Positions 22,965 to 34,661 of a DNA stretch of 64,000 bases are shown one piece after another. The stretch is from positions 52,494,864-52,558,863 of the forward strand of contig CM033721.1 in assembly GCA_019671005.1 (NCBI GenBank), in the 5' to 3' direction. The notes beneath the pieces are model-generated. The model saw only the letters and a list, made by a program, of their open reading frames with translations. It was not told where the DNA came from and searched no databases. The DNA is from Hibiscus mutabilis (Eukaryota; Streptophyta; Magnoliopsida; Malvales; Malvaceae). Numbering within the stretch: the first letter of the stretch is position 1; every line of letters starts with the position of its first letter. A program made the translations under genes and the position numbers.

Positions 22965-23163
22965 GTATCGATACGCTTAACCACAGTATCGATACAGTCC
23001 TTTGCATTTTCAAACCAGAAATTCCAGTAGCATATAGCGTATCGATACAACCTCAAGTATCGATACACCCTTCTTACATCGTATCGATACGAAGCTCACT
23101 GTACCGATACGCTATGCCTATTTCAGCAATATGGTATCGGTACGGTGACCCGAGTATTGATAT
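22965..23163. repeat. Four pairs of palindromic decamers (GTATCGATAC type)
   Basis: Starts at 22965/22986, 23039/23057, 23081/23101 and 23134/23154; spacing 21, 18, 20 and 20 bp. Five copies are exactly GTATCGATAC; the others are GTACCGATAC, GTATCGGTAC and GTATTGATAT. Same arrangement as 3567-3858 in an LTR of opposite orientation. Confidence 0.85.
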
Positions 23164-23987
23164 ACCTAGGCCTGTAATGTCACTTTTTTCTTGATAAACA
23201 ATCCATAAACCACATTTAAACCCCTAGGCATACTCCTAACGTATAACAAACATATATAAGGATCAAACTTCATCATTTTACAACAGGAACATCATTCATA
23301 TGTGCTAACACAATTCAAATAAAATCTAGAGGCATGCATCCTATCAAAGCAACCACGGAACTTCCGAAAACTCCAATCAACCAAAAACTAGCATATAAAG
23401 GCCATTTACAACTCATATAGGCACTATACAATTGTGCCAAACTAAGGAGTTCACAACATACGTTCCCAAATCCAAAAAGGTATTCTCTCATTGCCAAACT
23501 TATTACTATTGAAATGTAAAATCCATCCTTGAGGTATGAGCGATGCTTGGACTCCTTCGCTTGCTATCTTGTTGTCCGATCTCTCTACTCATCTACATTG
23601 TTAGGAAAAGAGAGTGTAAGCGATAAGCTTAATGAGGGCTACTCAAAAACAAAGCCACTAACAATGCGTTTAGAAAACTATTTCTTAACAAACCGTTTTT
23701 CAACAAACATTTTTTCTACAAACTGTTTCTCATCATGATCATAACAAAGCTCATGCTTTAAAACCAAAGCAAATCTCAATGCAAGTTTCACATACTTAAA
23801 CTTTCCACAAATATCAAGATATTATCTCTTGTATAAATCGCATATACAATTTATTTTCGAACCATGATACAAGTAAACTCATATATTGACATTCAAGTGA
23901 CCCGGATGGTTGCTTCGCCATCCCTATACACAAGAAGCTTTATGCACTCTCCTTAAATAAACACATCGGATATGCGGATACACATTG

Positions 23988-24110
23988 ATGGAGCTTGTTG
24001 CTCTCTGCACCTATACTCGTGGAGCTTGCTGCTCTCTCCATAAGACGGATCTCATGGTGCTTGCTGCTCTCACCATTTAAGGATCCCGTGGTGCTTGCTG
24101 CTCTTACAAC
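23988..24110. repeat. Array of four GAGCTTGCTGCTC-type dyads
   Basis: Four copies of (T)GGAGCTTGTTGCTCTC / GTGCTTGCTGCTCTC at intervals of about 35 bp, each able to form a short GAGC/GCTC stem. A related hairpin, GGATGG..CCATCC, lies at 23904-23923. Confidence 0.6.
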
Positions 24111-25276
24111 AATATACTTCGGTACCCTCAACACAATAGTTGATCAGCTATTACGAAGTCGAAGGCCACACGCACAAGCAAATTTTGCAACATTTTATAG
24201 TGCACTCTCATCCTATTGGTCGACCAATTATATCCGATTATAATAAGCATCATCACTTGCCAATATATACTTCAAAATCATGTTAACCTACTATTTTTCA
24301 ATGCATCAACATAAACCATAACCTATCCCATTTTAAAAACACAATCAATGCATAACATTATCTCATCAAGATGTAACCTCTTGAAAATCATAAATCAGCC
24401 TCATGAGATAACATGAATCATTTCTCAATTCATAAAAACATGCATAACAATAGGTAACAAAACCATTTCCAAAACATGAGCATGATTAACCAAAACAATG
24501 GGAATAATCGAGAACTAAGAGCGAAACATCTCATACTTACTTCGGGGCTTAGATTAGCGTTTCAAGCTCAATCTAAATCCCTAAACCTTGCTTTCAAACC
24601 TTTAAAAAGCTTTAAAAACCAGTACCACTCACCAACTACACCTCGTTTGCTTTGCCGAGGTGATCTCAAGCTTCTGCAACGTCCACAAAACCCTCCGAAG
24701 CTAACGAATCAACATCCCCTACTTCTTACCAAAGCAAAATAGAGAATTAATGCACTTCATTGCATCAAAACCTCCAGCAACACACAACAACACTTCCGTC
24801 TCAACATAAACAAGCTTCCGCCTAACGAAAACACTGGCAAAACCTTACTAACTAATTTCCAGCCATTACCTAGTGAGATTAGCAACAAAACAACATCAAC
24901 ATACATCCAAAAACACATCCTCAACACCCTATTATCAACAACCATCAGTTAACCACTTAAACAAGCCATAACCTCAAAGATATCAACATCAAAACTTAAC
25001 AACCTACCTAGTTTCGGGATTCCATTGATAAAACCACATATTCAACATTATCAACCATCCAAAATATCACAATTCTCAATCATAAAACCCAACATTAACA
25101 TATCATAACAAATCTTTGCAAAATCCCTCAATTAACATCATTTAAACCAATTTTCCATAATCATGTTATCAAAACCCAATAGAAATCAATCATAAAAGAT
25201 CAAGAACTTGAGAATTTCAGTAAAGAATCTTTCATTAGAGGAGAAGAATAAAACCTTACCTCCAATAATGACTTTC

Positions 25277-27395
25277 TGATACATGCATGAGCGGGGTTAA
25301 ATTACTCATATTGGACAAGAAGCTGAATTTGTTCGATGCAAACAATAATGGCAAAAACAATGCACACATAGGAGGTCAAAAACGATGCATCTTGGACAAG
25401 AAACTGAATCTGTTTGTGAAGTCTGAAAGTCAGCTAACTTGCGATGAATTTTTGTATGAGATCCATGCATTTATGGGTCAACATGTCTTCTTAAAACTTG
25501 TCCGGCTGTAAATTATCTTTCCAACGCATCTTAAAACGCCTCAATCGGACATCTGGATCTCACGATACGTCTATTTTAGCGAAGACAGCGCATGCAGAAA
25601 TTTCTATACGGGATTAATACGAGATTTTTTAATAAATACGAATTTTCAAGATTTTATTTGATTATTTATAATTTAAATCAATATAAGATTATGCAATATC
25701 TATTAGGATCAGATTTATTTAATTAGGATTTTATTTTTAGCATTTATTTATTATTAGAAGTTACTTATCTAATTAGGAGATTAGATTTTAGCATTTATTT
25801 ATTGTATTTAATTCCTAAGTTTAGTAGGATTAGAACTTCTCCATGGCCTATATAAAGGAGGCTTCACCCACATTGTAATTCAGATTTCATTGATTCATAA
25901 AAAGTTCTCTTTGGAGATTTTAGTATTCTTTGAGTTTGCAAGTGTTCGATAAACTTGTCTAGAAGCCATCTTCAACATAAGATCATCGAGTTCTTGTGAG
26001 GGAGATCATCTTCACACTCTTGCTTGCCTAGGTAATTGCATCTAGGATGGTGGGTTAGAGCCGCTTGAGGTTGCTTGCTTAGATAATTGCGTCTAAGAGG
26101 GTGCCGAGGACAAAACAACAACTATCAATTCATCACGCCATCTCCACATATTCAAGCTTCCTCCATTGACGCCACCACCATAAGCAAATCTGAATTTTTA
26201 GATTTGTTCTTTATTTTGGTTTCTTTTTCTCTTTATTCGAATTTGCGCTACTCTATCATTTGGTATCAGAGTTTATCTTTATTTTGGTTTGGTTTGTTTT
26301 TCTCTTTGTTTTGGCTTGTTTGTTTCCTCCATTGACGCCACCACCATAAGCAAATCTGAATTTTTATATTTGTTTTGTTTTGTTAGAATCGTCTCAAATC
26401 TGATACCAAATGATAGAGTAGCGCAAATTCGAATAAAGAGAAAAACAAAACAAACCAAAATAAAGAACAAATATAAAAATTCAGATTTGCTTATGGTGGT
26501 GGCGTCAATGGAGGAAGCTTGAATATGTGGAGATGGCGTGATGAATTGATAGTTGTTGTTTTGTCCTCGGCACCCTCTTAGACGCAATTATCTAAGCAAA
26601 CAACCTCAAGCGGCTCTAACCCACCCTCCTAGATGCAATTACCTGGGCAAACAAGAGTATGAAGATGATCTCCCTCACAAGAACTCGATGATCTTATGTT
26701 GAAGATGGCTTCTAGACAAGTTTATCGAACACTTGCAAACTCAAAGAATACTAAAATCTCCAAAGAGAACTTTTTATTAATCAATGAAATCTGAATTACA
26801 ATGTGGGTGAAGCCTCCTTTATATAGGCCATGGAGAAGTTCTAATCCTACTAAACTTAGGAATTAAATACAATAAATAAATGCTAAAATATAATCTCCTA
26901 GTTAGATAAGTAACTTCTAATAATAAATAAATGCTAAAAAAATCCTAATTAAATAAATCTGATCCTAATTAATATTGCAGATTCTTATATTGATTCAAAT
27001 TATAAATAATCAAATAAAATCTTGAAAATTCGTAATTATCCAAAAATCTCGTATTAATCCCGTATAGGAATTTCTGCATGCGTTGTCTTCGCTAAAATAG
27101 ACATATCTTGAGATCCAGATGTCCGATTGAGACGTTTCAAGATGCGTTGAAAAGCTAATTTGCTGTCGGACAAGTTTTAAGAAGACATGTTGACCCATTA
27201 ATGCCTGGATCCCATACAAAAATTGGTCGCAAGTTAGCTGACTTTCTAGACTTCACAAACAGATTCAGTTTCTTGTCCAAGATGCATCGTTTTTGACCTC
27301 CTATGCGTGCATTGTTTTGGCCATTATTGTTTGCATCGAACAAATTCAGCTTCTTGTCCAATATGAGTAATTTAACCCCGCTCATGCATGTATCA
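25277..27395. mobile_element. Palindromic insertion: two LTRs in inverted orientation, TSD CTTTC
   Basis: Left arm 25277-26258 (982 bp) begins TGATACATGCATGAGCGGGG and ends GCGCTACTCTATCA. The right arm 26411-27395 (985 bp) is its reverse complement. Each arm is followed inward by a PBS (TTTGGTATCAGAG on the left; GATACCAAA, the reverse of TTTGGTATC, on the right), leaving a 152-bp centre with no gene. CTTTC flanks both outer ends (25272-25276; 27396-27400), so the unit integrated as one piece using two identical U3 ends. The 3' third of these arms differs from other LTRs of the family (GACGCCACCACCATAAGCAA segment). Confidence 0.85.
25849..25856 (+). promoter_or_regulatory. TATA box of TGATACATGC-family LTR
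   Basis: TATATAAA within GGCCTATATAAAGGAGGC, conserved in all copies of the family (for example 33206-33213 and 35945-35952). Confidence 0.6.
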
Positions 27396-28027
27396 CTTTC
27401 CCTTTCAATTGAGAAGATTTACATGAGAAAACAAAGATAAAATAACAAAGTTTTGTTAAGAATACATTAAGAAGCCATTTGAGATTAAAAAAATAAATCA
27501 AATCTGATGTTTACCTCAAATCTTTGAAAGAAAATGAATGTTTGGCTGGAGAGAATTTGAGAGAAAATAAAAGAGAGAAAAGGTAGTTACATAAAATGTA
27601 TTTTGGAAAATAAAGTGAGTGATTAATTCTCTCCACATGTTTTATTTAATTAAAACCATTTAAAAGTCGTCCAATTAAAAAGGAAAAGTCTTAATTAGAC
27701 TCTTGATCAAAGCTCTTTAAAGATTCAAAGTTTCGATCTTTTACGATTTAGTCATTAAAAACAGTTTTGTATATTTTACATTTTGGTCACTAGTCCAAAA
27801 ATGTCAAACTCCCAAATCACCTTTTCCAAAGTTGATTTCACTATAATCTCATGCATATTAAATAAGGATTATATAATATTTTTCCATATTATATTTTGAT
27901 GAAAAACTATTTTTACCGAATTAATCCCGAAACTAGTCCAAACTGCTAAAACTGACTCAAGCCAACTCGGCTAACACCTAGGCCCAAATTCGGAGCATTA
28001 CAAAAACATTCCATGTAAATAATTTAT

Positions 28028-28370
28028 ACACTTTAATACATAAAAACATTCATTTTTTTCTTTTATATCGACTTAAGTATGACAAAACAGTCCACACATT
28101 CAAGTAATTACTCAAAATAGTCCTTTTTCTTTTATATCGACTTAAGCATGACAAAACCGTCCAAACACATTCCATTCAAGTCACAAGCTGTCCATTAGAC
28201 ATGTATAAACATTTATACTTAGCAAGACAACCCTTATACATTCAATTCAAGACACAAGCAGTCCATTAGACATGTATAAACATTTATACTTAGTAAGGCA
28301 ACCCTTATACATTCAATTCAATTCACAAGCAGTCCATTAGACATGTATAAACATTTATACTTAGCATATG
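28028..28370. repeat. Tandem repeats: one unit twice (about 76 bp), one unit three times (70-71 bp)
   Basis: TTTCTTTTATATCGACTTAA with flanks occurs twice in 28050-28165. Then TCCATTAGACATGTATAAAC starts at 28191, 28262 and 28332, each followed by ATTTATACTTAGCAA-type sequence. They lie in the minus-oriented long LTR. Confidence 0.8.
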
Positions 28371-28485
28371 ACAACAAAGATACGCAATCTATCATAACAA
28401 ACACAGATTACTTATAAGACAAGCAAGCAATTCAAAATTTTCAATCATAGAAGCATGGCCGATACTAGCATCATAAATATCAAGA

Positions 28486-30944
28486 TGATACATGCATTAG
28501 TGCGGTTAAATTACTCATATTGGACAAGAAGCTGAATTTGTTCGATGCAAACAATAATGGCCAAAACAATGCACGCATAGGAGGTAAAAAATGATGCATC
28601 TTGGACAAGAAACTGAATTTGTTTGTGAAGTCTGGAAAGTCAGCTAACTTGCGACGAATTTTTGGATGGGATCCAGACATTTATGGGTCAACATGTCTTC
28701 TTAAAACTTGTCCGGCTACAAATTATCTTTCCAACGCATCTTGAAACGCCTCAATCGGACATTTGGATCTCAAGATACGTCTATTTTAGCGAAGACAGCG
28801 CATGCAGAAATTCCTCTACGGGATTAATACGGGATTTTTGGATAATTACGAATTTTCAAGATTTTATTTGATTATTTATAATTTAAATCAATATAAGATT
28901 ATGCAATATCTATTAGGATTAGATTTATTTAATTAATATTTTATTTTTAGCATTTATTTATTATTAGAAGTTACTTATCTAATTAGGAGATTAGATTTTA
29001 GCATTTATTTATTGTATTTAATTCCTAAGTTTAGTAGGATTAGAACTTCTCCATGGCCTACATAAAGGAGGCTTCACCCACATTGTAATTCAGATTTTAT
29101 TGATTAATAAAAAGTTCTCTTTGGAGATTTTAGTATTCTTTGAGTTTGCAAGTGTTCGGTAAACTTGTCTAGAAGCCATCTTCAACATAAGATCATCGAG
29201 TTCTTGTGAGGGAGATCATCTTCACACTCTTGCTTGCCTAGGTAATTGCATCTAGGATGGTGGGTTAGAGCCACTTGAGGTTGCTTGCTTAGATAATTGC
29301 GTCTAAGAGGGCGCCGAGGACAAAACAACAACAACAAATCGCAAGCCATCTTCATCTTCAACCTTCACGCCATCTCCACAAGCCATAAACAAAGCTGGAA
29401 ATTTCATATTTGTTTTATCTATCCTCATCTTAATATTTTTCAATCCTTTTACTTTTGTTCTTATTAATCATCTTCTAATTTTCCTTCTTATCTTTGTTTC
29501 TTTGAATTTCGAACCTTGAATCTGAAATTTTCAAGAAAATATATTCTCCTTTCTCTTGAATTTTTAGATTTGCCCATAACTTTCTTGATTGAGTCTAGAG
29601 CTCCTAGTTCTTGCAACAACTTGATTGAAGGCTTCAAAATCCAAGATTGCGCTACTCTATCATTTTAGCCCCCCATACATGTATCATTGGTAATCAGAGC
29701 CTTGGTTTAGGTGTTTGAAACAATTATCTTTTACTGTTGTTTTAGTAGTTGAGAAAAAGAAAAAATATATAATTCTCTATATAGATCCTAATTTTAATAT
29801 TTCATTCCTGGAGACATCTCAAGAGACTTGAAGGTTGTGATCAACAACTCTTAAGATTCGGGACGAATCATTTTCAACAGGGGGAGAATGATACATGTAT
29901 CGGGGCTAAAATGATAGAGTAGCGCAATCTTGGATTTGGAAGCCTTCAATCAAGTTGTTGCAAGAACTAGGAGCTCTAGACTCAATCAAGAAAGTTATGG
30001 GCAAATCTAAAAATTCAAGAGAAAGGAGAATATATTTTCTTGAAAATTTCAGATTCAAGGTTCGAAATTCAAAGAAACAAAGATAAGAAGGAAAATTAGA
30101 AGATGATTAATAAGAACAAAAGTAAAAGGATTGAAAAAGATTAAGATGAGGATAGATAAAACAAATATGAAATTTCTAGCTTTGTTTATGGCTTGTGGAG
30201 ATGGCGTGAAGGTTGAAGATGAAGATGGCTTGCGATTTGTTGTTGTTGTTTTGTCCTCGGCGCCCTCTTAGACGCAATTATCTAAGCAAGCAACCTCAAG
30301 CGGCTCTAGCCCACCCTCCTAGATGCAATTACCTAGGCAAGCAAGAGTGTGAAGATGATCTCCCTCACAAGAACTCGATGATCTTATGTTGAAGATGGCT
30401 TCTAGACAAGTTTACCGAACACTTGCAAACTCAAAGAATACAAAAATCTCCAAAGAGAACTTTTTATTAATCAATGAAATCTGAATTACAATGTGGGTGA
30501 AGCCTCCTTTATATAGGCCATGGAGAAGTTCTAATCCTACTAAACTTAGGAATTAAATACAATAAATAAATACTAAAATCTAATCTCCTAATTAGATAAG
30601 TAACTTCTAATTATAAATAAATGCTAAAAATAAAATCTTAATTAAATAAATCTAATCCTAATAGATATTGCAGAATCCTATATTGATTTAAATTATAAAT
30701 AATCAACTAAAATCTTGAAAATTCATAATTATCCAAAAATCCCGTATTAATCCCGTAGAGGAATTTCTGCATGCGTTGTCTTCGCTAAAATAGACGTATC
30801 TTGAGATCCAGATGTCCGATTGAGGCGTTTCAAGATGCGTTGGAAAGCTAATTCGCAGCCGGACAAGTTTTAAGAAGACATATTGACCCATAAATGCCTG
30901 GATCCCATACAAAAATTGGTCGCAAGTTAGCTGACTTTCCAGAC
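28486..30944. mobile_element. Second palindromic TGATACATGC-family insertion with PBS/PPT core, right end truncated
   Basis: Left arm 28486-29662 runs in plus orientation (TGATACATGCATTAGTGCGG ... CTCTATCA). Right arm 29912-30944 is the inverted copy and lacks about the last 150 bp. Between them: an inverted 24-bp copy of the LTR start (29663-29686), a PBS TTGGTAATCAGAGC (29687-29700), about 175 bp non-coding, a purine-rich tract AACAGGGGGAGAA (about 29876-29888), and TGATACATGTATCGGGGC (29889 on). So the inner LTR end next to the PBS and the LTR start next to the PPT are themselves inverted repeats, as if the LTR of this element were palindromic. No target repeat can be shown because of the truncation. 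Confidence 0.75.
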
Positions 30945-30946
30945 TA

Positions 30947-30957
30947 TGGCATGCCAA
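30947..30957. repeat. TGGCATGCCAA palindrome in LTR
   Basis: Just right of the truncated arm; reads CTATGGCATGCCAATTG, the reverse complement of the copy at 2833. Confidence 0.6.
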
Positions 30958-32632
30958 TTGTACCTACGACTGACTTGAAACCAAGGCATCAATTTCGAGT
31001 TGAGTTTGGCCAATTACTCAAGTATTCGATTGAGTATATATATTTTACTCCAGTATGTTTGAGCATGGATCTGAGATTGTAGAATCATATAACAATGCTG
31101 AATTTTCATCATAAGCCATCAGAGCACAAGTATACATACATCATTCAAAATCTCATTTTTCTTGATCAAGCAAAGTCTATTTTCAAATACTCACCTTAAA
31201 GTACTTACCTCCGGCGCAAGCTAACATTTACAAGCATACCACAACCATCAAATGAGAGTCAAGCATGCAATTTAAATATGAACATTGCTCGGGAAATCCA
31301 TAAGCTAACCTGAGGCTTTTAAACTACACTCACTTGATATCCCGAAGTTACAGGATACCCAAATCCACAAATACCCCTAGCTTCAACTAACTCTTTACTC
31401 ATACTCTTTCATATCATGTCATGTACCTCAAACAAAATATTCAAGTCATTAAAACCAATTTAATCCATTCAACTTACAAAACAGATCCTAATACATAGGT
31501 ATTTGATCATACATGTATAAATCAGCTCACAGCACGCATATACACGTTCATTCATGTCCTAGACAGCCCAGCACACTTTTAAATCCATACAAAATAGTCT
31601 CAAAGAATAGACATACATATACACAAGCTCAAACAGACCATGTACTTTCATATTTATCCAAATCTGTCCAAGCTAAACAAGTATACACAAATACTTAACA
31701 GAACAGTCTCTTTCACATATACACACATACGTATGCTCAAACAGTCCAGATTTTACATATACACGACCCAATTCAAAAACAATCCTTTAATCATATAGAG
31801 CAGCCATTATTCTAACTTGTAACATAAAAAGGTATCATCCAACATTATCATTTCAAATTTCATGCACATTCTTTCATGTTTTTCAATGGTATTTTCTAAT
31901 GTCCTATAGAGCTGCTGCTGCCAGGCAGACTGCGCCTTACTCGGTTAAAAATTCATATCTTCCATTCCGTATGTCGGAATTTTGAACCGTTTACACCATT
32001 AGAAAGCTGACTCAATTAACTTTCTAACCATATAAGCCTTTTAATTTTACTCTTTATGAGTTAATACAGAATTTAGTCTAAAGACACGCCCAATTCTGCC
32101 ACTGGGCAGATTGCGCTAACCTTAAAGAATCATCTCTATAAACTGTTCTATAACTCGGAATTCAATTCCGTTTGTTTTAATTTAAACTAGACATGTCAAG
32201 ATTTTTAACCACATAAATTATAGCTTCCAATTCCACCAGTAAAATTTATAGCAATTTTTTAAAGTTACAACTAATGCAGATTTTAAAACTGTTTACACAA
32301 GGCATACATGATTAGTTACATTTTTAACAACTCTCATGCTACTAATTATACACAAACAGTTCTTGACTTTATTTACTTATTTTAAACAATTCATAAATAA
32401 TATAAATTACTATGTACATGTCTATTCGTATTAAATTATTCCCCAAACTCGTATACACAAACAAATCAGCCACTTTAACCGTCTATACACATGAAACAGG
32501 GCACCTAGAGATATTCAATCATATGTGTTTATTAAGGCAGCCTCTTAGTGCAACTATTAGCAGCGCTAACCCCTAAATCAAATTCAAGCATTACACACAT
32601 ATATAATCAAGTATATATATATATACACACAC

Positions 32633-33757
32633 TGATACATGCATGAGCGGGGTTAAATAACTCATATTGGACAAGAAGCTGAATTTGTTCGATGCAAACA
32701 ATAATGGCCAAAACAATGCACGCATAGGAGGTCAAAAACGATGCATCTTGGACAAGAAACTGAATTTGTTTGTGAAGTCTGGAAAGTCAGCTAACTTGCG
32801 ACGAATTTTTGGATGGGATCCAGACATTTATGGGTCAACGTGTCTTCTTAAAACTTGTCCGGCTGCAAATTATCTTTCCAACGCATCTTGAAACGCCTCA
32901 ATCGGACATCTGGATCTCAAGATACGTCTATTTTAGCGAAGACAGCGCATGCAGAAATTCTTATACGGGATTAATACGGGATTTTTGGATAATTACGAAT
33001 TTTCAAGATTTTATTTGATTATTTATAATTTAAATCAATATAGGATTCTGCAATATCTATTAGGATCAGATTTATTTAATTAAGATTTTATTTTTAGCTT
33101 TTATTTATTATTCGAAGTTACTTATCTAATTAGGAGATTAGATTTTAGCATTTATTTATTGTATTTAATTCCTAAGTTTAGTAGGATTAGAACTTCTCCA
33201 TGGCCTATATAAAGGAGGCTTCACCCGCATTGTAATTCAGATTTCATTGATTAATAAAAAGTTCTCTTTGGATATTTTTGTATTCTTTGAGTTTGAAGTG
33301 TTCGGTAAACTTTTCTAGAAGTCATCTTCAACATAAGATCATCGAGTTCTTGTGAGGGAGATCATCTTCACACTCTTGCTTGCCTAGGTAATTGCATCTA
33401 GGAGGGCACCGAGAACAAAACAACAACAACAAATCGCAAGCCATCTTCATCTTCAACCTTCACGCCATCTCTACAAGCCATAAACAAAGCTAGAAATTTC
33501 ATATTTGTTTTATCTATCCTCATCTTAATCTTTTTCAATCCTTTTAATTTTGTTCTTATTAAACATCTTCTAATTTTCCTTCTTATCTTTGTTTCTTTGA
33601 ATTTCGAACCTTGAATCTGAAATTTTCAAGAAAATCCATTCTCCTTTATCTTGAATTTTCAGATCTGCCCATAACTTTCTTGATTGAGTCTATAGCTCCT
33701 AGTTCTTGCAACAACTTGATTGAAGGCTTCCAAATCCAAGATTGCGCTACTCTATCA
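32633..33757 (+). repeat. 5' LTR of the protease-only element
   Basis: TGATACATGCATGAGCGGGG to CTACTCTATCA. TATA box at 33206-33213. A segment between two copies of TAATTGC(A/G)TCTA is deleted relative to 35372-36551, which suggests slippage between those direct repeats. Confidence 0.9.
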
Positions 33758-33758
33758 T

Positions 33759-33768
33759 TTGGTATCAG
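33759..33768 (+). promoter_or_regulatory. Primer-binding site
   Basis: TTGGTATCAG immediately after the 5' LTR, matching the complement of the 3' end of plant initiator tRNA-Met. The following GATTTGGGACGATTCT is shared with the gag-only element at 44243. Confidence 0.8.
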
Positions 33769-34182
33769 ATTTGGGACGATTCTTGACAAGAATTTTGGCG
33801 TTTTGGGGTGAAAAACTCGAAAATTAGGGAAAATTCGTCAAATTCAAACGAGCAAATTTTGAGCTAAAAATTTCCAGATCAGATTTACACCTTTGGATGA
33901 GTCACCACATAAAATTTCAGAATTTTTTGACATCGGGAACACCTCGAACGAAGTAGATCAAGTTGCTGCAAAATTCTAGGGTTTTTCGGGGTTTTTCTAA
34001 TTTTCTTTCATTCTTAGCCATTAGTTTTCGTTTGTTTTAGCTTTTATTGCTTCTTACACATCTTCTAACACCTTCTTGTTTCCTTGTGTTAGTAGGACTA
34101 AAAGTTGCATACTCTTCTTTCTCCTTTCAACTATAATTCTATTGGTGTCTAACCTTTTCTTTGGATTCTTAAAGCAATTAGG

Positions 34183-34650
34183 ATGTTTTATTCTATTTTC
34201 AACACTCGTTATCGTATACCAATAAATATTTTTCGGTCACGATGTAAGATACAAGGTAATCTATGTTCTTTAATTATTGATGGTGACAGTCGTGTAAACT
34301 TAACGAGTAGCTTAATTATTGATGCACTCGATCTACCATGCCAAGAACACCCTAAGCCGTATCATCTTCAAGAGTTTAATAGCGGACCGGATATGAAGGT
34401 AACCGAACATTGTTTAATCTCTTTTACTCTTGGAAGCTATTGTGATGATGTATGGTGTGACGTGGTTCCTATGGAAGTCACCCACTTGCTATTAGGAAGA
34501 CCTTGGAAAAATGATCGTGGCGCTGTCCATCGAATTAATACAAATGGATACTCAGTTGTACACCAAGGCCAAAAGCTCTCATTTGCTATAATAGATCCGA
34601 AAAAAGTAGATGAAGAAATAGCAAAAGCAAAAAACAGCGTGAGAGGATAA
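34183..34650 (+). CDS. Retropepsin-like protease domain of a Ty3/gypsy element
   Basis: An open frame of 155 codons. CSLIIDGDSRVNLTSSLIID carries the aspartic-protease site in the form IIDGDS (usual in this group IIDGGSCTN). DVVPMEVTHLLLGRPWKNDR is the conserved flap-to-C-terminal motif (VVPMEASHILLGRPW type). The gene would mature Gag-Pol in an RNA-carrying particle. Upstream gag and downstream RT are absent. The frame ends at 34650; a second frame (34662-34991) then continues into the tail region shared with 45485-46873. Whether the domain is active is unknown; the Gly-to-Asp change next to the catalytic motif argues against it. Confidence 0.75.
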   Translation: MFYSIFNTRYRIPINIFRSRCKIQGNLCSLIIDGDSRVNLTSSLIIDALDLPCQEHPKPYHLQEFNSGPDMKVTEHCLISFTLGSYCDDVWCDVVPMEVTHLLLGRPWKNDRGAVHRINTNGYSVVHQGQKLSFAIIDPKKVDEEIAKAKNSVRG

Positions 34651-34661
34651 AACGAAAAAGA

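Noticed and set aside
26087..26587. Near-identical open frames on both strands (MRLRGCRGQNNNYQF)
   Set aside because: They are the same LTR segment read in the two arms of the palindrome, not genes.
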